From Methanosarcina sp. (GTDB lineage Archaea; Halobacteriota; Methanosarcinia; Methanosarcinales; Methanosarcinaceae), in NCBI GenBank assembly GCA_013331265.1, contig DUGS01000204.1:5328-27298 (forward strand): a stretch of DNA of 21,971 nucleotides. Direction: 5' to 3'. Positions 15,597-21,971 of this stretch are shown here, in pieces (position 1 is the stretch's first letter; each line of letters starts with the position of its first letter). A program made the position numbers and the translations under genes. A model generated the notes under the pieces. That model had not been told where the DNA came from and ran no database searches. It was given only the letters and a program-made list of their open reading frames with translations.

Positions 15597-15978
15597 TAAA
15601 AAGGTGATGGACCATTTTATGAACCCGAGAAACGTTGGGGAAATAGAGAATGCTGACGGCATCGGAGAAGCCGGGAACCCTCATGGGGACCAGATGAAAA
15701 TTTTCCTGAAAATCCGGAACAACAGGATTGAAGATGTAAAATTCAAGACATTTGGCTGTGCAGCAGCAATCGCGTCCAGCAGCATGGCAACAGAACTGAT
15801 AAAAGGCAAGACCCTGGAAGAAGCCTGGAAACTTACAAACGAAGATGTTGCTGAAGCGCTTGATGGGCTGCCTCCTGGGAAGCTGGAGTGCTCGGTAGTG
15901 TCCAGGGAAGCTACCCACAGGGCGATCAATGATTACCGCAAAAAACAGGGACTTAAGCCCCTGGAAGAGAAGACCTGA
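15589..15978 (+). CDS. iscU: Divergent IscU/NifU-type iron-sulfur scaffold
   Basis: IscU-fold protein of 129 residues, starting at GTG with GGGGGAG just upstream. The family shape is clear: YNKKVMDHFMNPRNVGEIE, FKTFGCAAAIASSSMATEL with C57, and GLPPGKLECSVVSREA with C101. The usual cluster-ligand set is altered. The first cysteine region, normally GNPxCGD, reads GNPHGD, one residue shorter with His32 where Cys is expected; Asp34 is kept. The histidine before the third cysteine is Glu100, and the LPPVK chaperone-binding motif is LPPGK. It therefore keeps two of three cysteines. It may build or carry clusters differently, act as a sulfur relay, or be degenerating; the intact frame argues against a simple pseudogene. 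Paired with the desulfurase gene upstream. Confidence 0.88.
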   Translation: MYNKKVMDHFMNPRNVGEIENADGIGEAGNPHGDQMKIFLKIRNNRIEDVKFKTFGCAAAIASSSMATELIKGKTLEEAWKLTNEDVAEALDGLPPGKLECSVVSREATHRAINDYRKKQGLKPLEEKT

Positions 15979-16098
15979 AAGAAAAACACATAAAAACATT
16001 ATAAACCAGCGGTACGCTGTGACAACTCGGATTTGAAATTGGATGAGATTTTCCTGAAGTCTCTATTAGCCTTTTGGATGCCTTTATCGTAAACTTGA

Positions 16099-16107
16099 TT
16101 ATAAAAG
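16099..16107 (+). promoter_or_regulatory. TATA-box candidate for mptN
   Basis: TTATAAAAG lies only 17-25 bp before the mptN ATG, and no ribosome binding site is visible. The spacing predicts transcription starting at or next to the ATG, i.e. a leaderless message. Confidence 0.45.
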
Positions 16108-16123
16108 CACCAGATCATACCCC

Positions 16124-17104
16124 ATGAAAAAAATAGGGATTGCGATTACCGACCCGGAAGACTGGACAGCCCGTGCACTTATCAGTGCAGCGAAGGAAAA
16201 AGGCTTTTCTCCTCTTGTTCTTGACCTTAGGAAGGCAGATGTCAGGATAAGTTTGGGAATTTCTGAGCCAGCCGCCCAATTTAAAGCAGGGGAAATCCTG
16301 CTCTCGGACCTTGATGCACTCATTGTGAGGGACGTGGGCGCAGGGGCTTTTGAAGGGGTATCTTTCAGGTTTGATATCCTGAGGGAGCTCGAAGAAGAAG
16401 GAGTTGCTGTAATAAACTCTCCTGATGCCATCCAGAATGCGGCAAACAAATACCATGCTTCTTATCTCCTTGCAAGAGCCGGGCTTCCTGTGCCTGAGAC
16501 AATAGCTGTCCAGAGTGTAGAGGCCGCCTTAAAGGTAATATCAGGATTCGGGGATGCAGTTATAAAACCTGTTTTTGGATATAAAGGGAAAGATATTGCA
16601 AGGGTAAAGAATTGGGAAATCCAATTTTCAGACAGAAAAACCGGGCCTGCACCTGTTGAAGAAACTCTTGAAAAGCTGCTCGAAGAGAAAGGGATGCTCT
16701 ATATCCAGGAATTCATAGAAAACCCAGGGAGGGATATAAGGGCTTTTGTTGTAGGCGGCACTGCCATAGGTGCGATTTACAGAAAAGCTGCTGCTGGTTC
16801 CTGGGTGAACAACCTGAGCCAGGGAGGAAGTTCGGATAGGTGTGTGCTTACCGATGAGCAGAAAGAAATTGCTGAAAGAGCTTCCCTTGCAATTGGCACG
16901 ACATTTGCAGGCATTGATATTATAGAAGGCCCGGAAGACCTGGATGAAAACAAAAATAAAAAAGTTAAAGGTCAATGCAATGAAAACAGGAAGGGTCCCA
17001 GGATACTTGAGGTCAATGGAACACCTTCAGGAAAAGGGATTTTTGATGCATGGGGCATAAATCCTGCCGGGTATATTATAGAATACCTTCAAAATATTTT
17101 ATGA
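16124..17104 (+). CDS. mptN: RimK-type ATP-grasp ligase, probable tetrahydromethanopterin:alpha-L-glutamate ligase
   Basis: ATP-grasp enzyme of 326 residues, probably adding glutamate to tetrahydromethanopterin to make tetrahydrosarcinapterin, the C1 carrier of Methanosarcina. Landmarks: FRFDILRELE and INSPDAIQNAANKYHASYLL (about 82-116), AVIKPVFGYKGKDI (145-158) binding ATP, YIQEFIENPGRDIRAFVVG (193-211), WVNNLSQGG (227-235), and ILEVNGTPSGKG (294-305) with the metal-binding E and N. The order and spacing match the Methanocaldococcus jannaschii MptN as I recall it; a CofF-type F420 glutamate ligase is the main alternative. Between the GIDIIE strand and ILEVN there is a 20-25 residue Lys/Asn/Glu-rich insertion (about 270-292) not expected in RimK folds. 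Likely leaderless. Confidence 0.82.
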   Translation: MKKIGIAITDPEDWTARALISAAKEKGFSPLVLDLRKADVRISLGISEPAAQFKAGEILLSDLDALIVRDVGAGAFEGVSFRFDILRELEEEGVAVINSPDAIQNAANKYHASYLLARAGLPVPETIAVQSVEAALKVISGFGDAVIKPVFGYKGKDIARVKNWEIQFSDRKTGPAPVEETLEKLLEEKGMLYIQEFIENPGRDIRAFVVGGTAIGAIYRKAAAGSWVNNLSQGGSSDRCVLTDEQKEIAERASLAIGTTFAGIDIIEGPEDLDENKNKKVKGQCNENRKGPRILEVNGTPSGKGIFDAWGINPAGYIIEYLQNIL

Positions 17105-17329
17105 ATAACTATAAATGTTAGTGGAGGTAGTATAACATATTTTAAAAAGATATTTAATAAAGGAATTAATTATCTGTAAGCTATCAAACCTTTAAACCAC
17201 CAGATCTGTGAAAATATTAAAAGCAGCCCATAGGTCTGAAGCTTTCTGATAACCGGCAGTCTGAGGATAATCAATTGCACAGAAAACATTTAAGATATAG
17301 GCTGCCTTTGAATAAGCCCGAGGCAAAAG

Positions 17330-17677
17330 ATGAGTGAATATAAACAGTGTATAGTTACCCGGGAAGACCTGAAACTTTCTAAAGGCAAGTTTGCAGTACA
17401 GGTAGCTCACGCTGCACTTTCTGCGGCTGAATGGGCAAGCAAAAGCGACCTTGAAAAATGGAAGGAAGGTGGACAAAAAAAAGTTGTCTTGAAAGTTCCC
17501 ACCCTTAAGGACCTTTATGAACTAAAGGAAAAAGCAAGACGAGAAGGGCTTCCTACCGCCCTTATACAGGATGCAGGTCTAACGGAGATTCCTCCTGGAA
17601 CAGTCACAGTTCTGGGGATCGGACCGGCAAAAGAAGAGATTATAGATAAAGTTACACGGGACCTTAAACTTGTTTAA
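17330..17677 (+). CDS. pth2: Peptidyl-tRNA hydrolase, Pth2 family
   Basis: Archaeal/eukaryotic type peptidyl-tRNA hydrolase of 115 residues, which frees tRNA from prematurely released peptidyl-tRNA. The complete family pattern is present: KQCIVTREDLKLSKGKFAVQVAHAA (about 5-29, with conserved K20, Q24 and H27), a central helix pair, and DAGLTEIPPGTVTVLGIGP (81-99). The length is the bare family domain. GAGG stands 6 bp before the ATG. It is a single gene with its own upstream AT-rich region; mptN ends 225 bp earlier. Confidence 0.97.
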   Translation: MSEYKQCIVTREDLKLSKGKFAVQVAHAALSAAEWASKSDLEKWKEGGQKKVVLKVPTLKDLYELKEKARREGLPTALIQDAGLTEIPPGTVTVLGIGPAKEEIIDKVTRDLKLV

Positions 17678-17794
17678 CTGCCTGGATAAAAGGATTAAGA
17701 GACCCGTTTTAAAAAACTAGCAAAGGATACCTGAAGAGATGTTTTCACTGACAGAAAAAAAATTCTGCCTGTTATTCTATTCAGGAGGGCATTC

Positions 17795-19030
17795 ATGAAT
17801 AGATCAGAGGTTTCAGAAAAAAACGTCGCCTCGATAAGTGTTGTCCTGTTTATGTGCCTTTTACTGGTTATTATAACTGGGTTTCTCTTTCCGAACTCTG
17901 TCGGCAGTCTTAAGAACGAATTATTTAATTATCTAGGGCTGGATTTTGGAGACGAAAACTCAGACGTGGCATTCATACCTGATACGTCTTCTTTTACTTT
18001 CCCGGCAATGCCTTCGTATTCCACTGAAAAAGACGAACTTACTCCTATTCTGAGAACTCCGCTGCAACCTGGCTTCTCTCTGAGCAGTAATTATCAGGCC
18101 TCAGAGCTTTTCCAGGGAGGGGTAGGTTATTTTAAAATAAGCATAAGAAATGATGGTAGAAACCCTATCTTTGTTGACGGGTATGGAGTTTCGGTCAACG
18201 CCTCCGAAAATCTGATTTATTCCAGAGACTGCGGAGTTTTGCTTTCCCCGGGAGAAGAGGAGAAACTTGGAGTAATTGCAGTCCAGGTACCTGAAGAAGA
18301 AAAAGCCAGATTTAGCGTTGTTCTCTGGCTTCTTGCCTCTACCTCAGAGGGTAAATGGCATGAATACGACCCCTATTTCCTGAACGGGTTCACTGCAGAT
18401 CTGAAGCCGATGCCAGAAAAAAATTATCCCAAATACCGATATAATCCTGACTATTACTTTAAAAAAATAAATCTACTGGTGGAGCCAGCCGAACCTGATG
18501 TAAGAGCCAAAGCAGCCGAAACGGCTCGCGCATATCCTGGAGCTTATAATATTTATCAGGTCTGCGCCCTCTTTGACATGGTAAAAGAGGACGTAAAATA
18601 CGTAAGTGACCCCAGAGAGAATGACATATGGGAGCCAGCCAATGTTACTCTGCGGATAGGAGCAGGAGACTGTGAAGACCAGGCAATTCTTCTATCATCC
18701 ATGCTCGAAGCTGTGGGAGGTACGACTCGGGTCTATATCACGGATAAACACGCCTTTGCAGCTGTTTATCTGGGTAATGGGACAGATGCAACCGAAGCTG
18801 CAGTTAAAGGAGTTAGGGCTTATTACGGGAACGTTGACGTAAACTACCTGACTGATGAATACGGTTCTTGGCTCATGCTTGACCCGACTTCCGGCCTTTA
18901 TGCAGGCGGACTTCCCGGAAATACTGCTCAGATAAAAGACCGGGGATCAGAAGGGAACAAAAGAGGCTGGACATTCGTAAATACAAGCCAGGTGAAAGTG
19001 ATTGATATCAGTACCAGAGCAATTAAATAA
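17795..19030 (+). CDS. Membrane-anchored transglutaminase-like protein
   Basis: Protein of 411 residues with an uncleaved-looking N-terminal membrane anchor (about 13-32) and a large extracytoplasmic part. Residues about 95-200 look like a beta-sandwich domain (GGVGYFKISIRNDGRNPIFV). Residues about 235-375 are a transglutaminase/papain-like domain with a full triad: C293 in GAGDCEDQAILLSSML, H319 in DKHAFAAVYL, and D363 in LMLDPTSG. Such proteins may act as surface proteases, amidases or cross-linking enzymes; some have regulatory roles. Asn-X-Thr/Ser sites (NAS, NVT, NGT) fit archaeal surface glycosylation. AGGAGGG lies 6 bp before the ATG, a near-ideal site. No partner is evident. The substrate is unknown. 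Confidence 0.85.
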   Translation: MNRSEVSEKNVASISVVLFMCLLLVIITGFLFPNSVGSLKNELFNYLGLDFGDENSDVAFIPDTSSFTFPAMPSYSTEKDELTPILRTPLQPGFSLSSNYQASELFQGGVGYFKISIRNDGRNPIFVDGYGVSVNASENLIYSRDCGVLLSPGEEEKLGVIAVQVPEEEKARFSVVLWLLASTSEGKWHEYDPYFLNGFTADLKPMPEKNYPKYRYNPDYYFKKINLLVEPAEPDVRAKAAETARAYPGAYNIYQVCALFDMVKEDVKYVSDPRENDIWEPANVTLRIGAGDCEDQAILLSSMLEAVGGTTRVYITDKHAFAAVYLGNGTDATEAAVKGVRAYYGNVDVNYLTDEYGSWLMLDPTSGLYAGGLPGNTAQIKDRGSEGNKRGWTFVNTSQVKVIDISTRAIK

Positions 19031-19214
19031 ATTTCAACACCAGAGAATTAATTAAGTTTAACATATTAAGTCTGGCAATACATGTGAAGAAATATTTTTC
19101 AGAAAGCTGTTGATCTTAACCATTGATTAACCCATTTTACCTTTTTACTCAAAAATTCGGCCGTGAATTTTATTCAATTAATTATCCAGTTTATTAAAGG
19201 AGTGTTTGCAACTT

Positions 19215-20531
19215 ATGGAAGTTCCGGAAATTGAAAAACAGATAGGAATTAATCTTTACTCTACCGATACCCGAGGTCTTGGGGGGCAGCTCCGCCAGGA
19301 AATAGAGGATTTCATTGTAAAAGAGATCACAAATCGGGAGGAAGGGCAAGAAGGAAAATACCTCATCCTCGAACTTACAAAAAGGGACTGGGATACGCAC
19401 CACCTGACACGGACCCTCGCAAGAATCCTGCAGGTGAGCCAGAAAAGAATCAGTGTTGCAGGCACAAAGGACAAAAGAGCGCTCACCACCCAGAAGATCA
19501 GCATATTTGATACCGATGCATCAGAAATTGAAAAAATCCATTTAAAAGATATAGAGCTGAAAGTGCTGGGGCGTTCCCGAAAGTCCGTAGAACTTGGAGA
19601 CCTGTGGGGAAATGATTTCACTATTACAGTGAGGGATATTGAGAATTCCACAGAAGAGACAGAGGCTCTGCTCAAAAAGACAAATGATGAAATTCTTGCT
19701 CAGGGCGGAGTTCCCAACTTCTTCGGGATCCAGCGTTTCGGCTCTGTCCGTCCTGTCACTCATCTGGTAGGGAAAGCCATTGTTGAAGGAAACTTTGAAA
19801 AAGCAGCCCTCCTCTATATTGCTGAGCCTTTCCCGGACGAACCCGAGGAGACAAGAGCAGCCCGCCAGTTAGTCAAAGAGACCCTGGATTTCAAAGAAGG
19901 CCTTAAAACCTATCCCCTCCGCCTGGGCCACGAAAGAGCCATGATGAACCATTTGATAGCAAATCCGGGAGATTACTCAGGAGCTTTTCGCGTGCTCCCG
20001 CAGAACCTTTACAGGATGTTTGTTCACGGCTACCAGTCATATATGTATAACATGATCCTCTGCCGCAGAATAGAAGCCGGCATACCTTTGAACCAGGCAT
20101 TTGAAGGCGATATAGTCTGTTTCAGGAATGAAGCCGGCTTTCCGGACTCCTCAAAGACTGAAAAAGTTACCTCTGAAACCGTAAACGCCATGAACCGCCT
20201 GATAAAGCGCGGAAGAGCCTTTATAACTGCCCCCCTCCCGGGTTTTAATACTGAGTTTGCGTCAGGGACTCCTGGAGAAATCGAAAGCGAGGTAATTAAA
20301 GAAGTTGGAGTCTCTCTCGAAGGCTTCAATGTGGAAGAGTTCCCTGAAATGAGTTCGAAAGGCACCAGAAGGGAAGTCCTCCTGCATGTTGAACCGAAGT
20401 TTGAGGTCGGAGAGGATGAGCTGAACTCCGGAAAATCAAAGGCGGTTCTGGAATTCATGCTCCCCAAAGGAAGTTATGCTACAACCGTTCTGCGGGAATA
20501 TATGAAAGTAGACCCGCTGCAGATGAGCTGA
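19215..20531 (+). CDS. truD: tRNA pseudouridine synthase TruD
   Basis: Pseudouridine synthase of the TruD family, about 438 residues; it makes pseudouridine 13 in tRNA. Key motifs, numbered from the chosen start: VAGTKDKRALTTQ with catalytic Asp86, NFFGIQRFGSVRP (168-180), HGYQSYMYN (271-279) and MLPKGSYATTVLREYM near the C-terminus. The archaeal/eukaryal insertion domain lies between the last two. A Methanosarcina mazei TruD structure is known, consistent with the genus. The open frame begins at a TTG at 19206; GGAG at about 19200 is 3 bp before it and about 12 bp before the ATG at 19215, so the start is uncertain by three residues. Convergent with the MATE gene. Confidence 0.95.
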   Translation: MEVPEIEKQIGINLYSTDTRGLGGQLRQEIEDFIVKEITNREEGQEGKYLILELTKRDWDTHHLTRTLARILQVSQKRISVAGTKDKRALTTQKISIFDTDASEIEKIHLKDIELKVLGRSRKSVELGDLWGNDFTITVRDIENSTEETEALLKKTNDEILAQGGVPNFFGIQRFGSVRPVTHLVGKAIVEGNFEKAALLYIAEPFPDEPEETRAARQLVKETLDFKEGLKTYPLRLGHERAMMNHLIANPGDYSGAFRVLPQNLYRMFVHGYQSYMYNMILCRRIEAGIPLNQAFEGDIVCFRNEAGFPDSSKTEKVTSETVNAMNRLIKRGRAFITAPLPGFNTEFASGTPGEIESEVIKEVGVSLEGFNVEEFPEMSSKGTRREVLLHVEPKFEVGEDELNSGKSKAVLEFMLPKGSYATTVLREYMKVDPLQMS

Positions 20532-20767
20532 GACCTCAAGACAACCCGGGCTGCAGAAAATCAGTCCGCAAGAAAATCGGGCTGTTCAAGGCAGCTCTCT
20601 ACTTTTTTAGTCCGGGAAGCCGTCAGTTTCCCAAAAAGTATCCTCCGCACTCGACGTAATCGAAAGTTATTGTCCTTCCGAAAGGTATTTTCCCTCCTTT
20701 ACACAACGGTCCTTAAATTCCTTATTCAGGAGTCCTGACGGCAATGTTCTCGGAGAATTTGCTCATT

Positions 20768-21971
20768 TTAGTTGTTGGAAGTTAATATAGTCTCAGAAGC
20801 AGGACAATGGCCTTCTTCACTTACAGTTTTTCTACTTCTGAGAAAACCAAACTCCTTCCAGAGCAAGCCCAGTACAACCATTAACATCAGGAATTCCGCA
20901 GCCGGGGTTGCGAGCCAGACACCATTAAGGCCAAGTAAGGGAGGTAAAGTCAGGAGCAGGGGAAGGAGGAAGAGAAATACTTTTCCGAGCTGGATGAAAA
21001 GAGCGGACCTGACTCTGTTTATGGACTGGAAATACACTGAACCAAGCATAACCGTCCCCTGGGCAAGGAGGGCAAACATGAAAATCCCCATACCGTTAAG
21101 GGTAATTTCCAGGAGTTCGGGGTTGTCGTGGTTGAAGATATGGATAACCTGTTCCGGAAATATAGAGAGGAGCAGGAACCCGGCTGCCCCGGTCCCGAAG
21201 CCGGAGATGAAAGCCATCTTGAGGGTCCCGGCAACCCTGGAGTAACAGCGGGCCCCATAATTGAAACCGATGATCGGCTGGGTGCCAACTGCTATTCCTT
21301 CAAATATAAGGGAAAAGGTCGAGAAGACATAACCTATGATACCGTAGCCTGAAACCGCAAGTTCCGAGCCGTATCTGAGCAGCATGTAATTGTTAGTAAA
21401 GAGCAGGAAAAAGGTTGAAAACTGCATTGCAAAGGAGGGGAGACCTGCCTTCATGATCCGGATAATAGTTCCCGGCTCCAGGCAGAAGGCCCGGTATTTT
21501 AACCTCAGTCCTGCCCACCTGCTGAAAAGGTAGAGTGACAGGAGTATTCCGGAAAGGGAAAAAGCGATTACCGTGGCTACGGCAGCCCCTGTGACTCCCA
21601 TCCCCATGCGCATAACAAAGAGGTAGTCAAGAACAAGGTTTATGAGAACGCCTATGACCAGACATATCATGGCAAATCCTGGTTTTCCGTCGTTTCGGAC
21701 AAGTGGATCAAGGGCAATTGCCAGGAGCATAAATACCGAACCCGCAAAAAGGACACGTAGATAGGCATTTGCCATGGCAAAGACCGGGCCGGAAGCTCCC
21801 AGAAGGCGGAGATAAGAATCCGAAAAAGCCAACCCGAAGGCAGTAAGCCCTATCCCCGCAAGTAAGAGCAAAGGAAAAGCATTATGTACAAGCCTGAAGG
21901 CCTCCTTAAGATCGCCTCTTCCACGGGCTAGAGCCACAAGGCTTGAAGTCCCGATCCCGATCATATGTCCT
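20768..21971 (-). CDS. MATE family efflux transporter, partial (5' end outside window)
   Basis: C-terminal 400 residues of a multi-helix MATE (NorM/DinF-like) exporter, running off the right edge. The frame remains open to the last base. The first visible residues (GHMIGIGTSSLVALARGRGD) match the segment that in MATE proteins follows the first two helices, so roughly 50-60 residues are missing. Ten hydrophobic helices follow, with DPLVRNDGKPGFAM, VTGAAVATVIAF, GTQPIIGFNYGAR and FLMLMVVLGLLW as family-typical pieces. Such pumps export cationic drugs or metabolites by Na+ or H+ antiport; the substrate is unknown. The hydrophilic tail (about 20 residues) is short. The ATG at 21964 is internal, not the true start. 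Confidence 0.9.
   Translation of the reverse strand, partial: GHMIGIGTSSLVALARGRGDLKEAFRLVHNAFPLLLLAGIGLTAFGLAFSDSYLRLLGASGPVFAMANAYLRVLFAGSVFMLLAIALDPLVRNDGKPGFAMICLVIGVLINLVLDYLFVMRMGMGVTGAAVATVIAFSLSGILLSLYLFSRWAGLRLKYRAFCLEPGTIIRIMKAGLPSFAMQFSTFFLLFTNNYMLLRYGSELAVSGYGIIGYVFSTFSLIFEGIAVGTQPIIGFNYGARCYSRVAGTLKMAFISGFGTGAAGFLLLSIFPEQVIHIFNHDNPELLEITLNGMGIFMFALLAQGTVMLGSVYFQSINRVRSALFIQLGKVFLFLLPLLLTLPPLLGLNGVWLATPAAEFLMLMVVLGLLWKEFGFLRSRKTVSEEGHCPASETILTSNN

Noticed and set aside
15466..15999. Minus-strand open frame of 177 codons over the iscS-iscU gap and iscU
   Set aside because: Opposite to iscU, rich in Phe, Cys and Arg as expected for antisense frames, and without a ribosome binding site.
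20581..20767. Minus-strand protein-like stretch KGGKIPFGRTITFDYVECGG between truD and the MATE gene
   Set aside because: Only about 25 codons between stops, with no usable start codon after the GGAGG-like bases; too short to call even as a remnant.

Overview
The window looks like chromosomal DNA of a methanogenic archaeon of the genus Methanosarcina. The evidence is a sarcinapterin-type RimK/ATP-grasp ligase (MptN-like), an archaeal Pth2 and TruD, an archaeal alanine dehydrogenase of the ornithine cyclodeaminase family, a TrmB-type regulator, long TPR proteins, strong AGGAGG-type ribosome binding sites, TATA-box promoters and long AT-rich gaps full of short tandem repeats. The species assignment is inference from recognised protein families; no rRNA or tRNA gene was seen.

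Left part (1-5.5 kb): an AT-rich non-coding end with a 38-nt TAT microsatellite; a TrmB-like regulator and alanine dehydrogenase (both minus); a divergent DUF434-type protein (plus); the first of two paralogous TPR proteins (minus); and a small unrecognised coiled-coil protein (minus).

Middle part (5.6-12.2 kb), the accessory-looking section: a PPP-family protein phosphatase; then a gene-poor stretch holding a processive-type family 2 glycosyltransferase with a 58-codon membrane peptide gene starting one base after it. On the other strand lies a secreted GH16-like protein with an intact ExDxE motif. Its 5' end and leader are duplicated in tandem as a broken copy. The second TPR paralogue follows, then about 1.2 kb of AT-rich DNA with a frameshifted gene remnant. 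The glycosyltransferase, peptide and GH16-like protein may form a surface-polysaccharide module (inference).

Right part (12.3-22 kb), mostly housekeeping: fxsA (plus), convergent with lrgA-lrgB (minus) across a hairpin; a cysteine desulfurase and an IscU-like scaffold (plus) separated by a small open frame with in-frame 15-bp repeats; mptN; pth2; a membrane-anchored transglutaminase-like protein; truD; and, convergent with truD, the C-terminal part of a MATE transporter that runs off the right end.

The most noteworthy observations are the IscU homologue in which the first ligand cysteine is replaced by histidine and the histidine before the third cysteine by glutamate, the unlisted small frame between the desulfurase and that scaffold, the glycosyltransferase/micropeptide pair, and the partial tandem duplication of the GH16-like gene.
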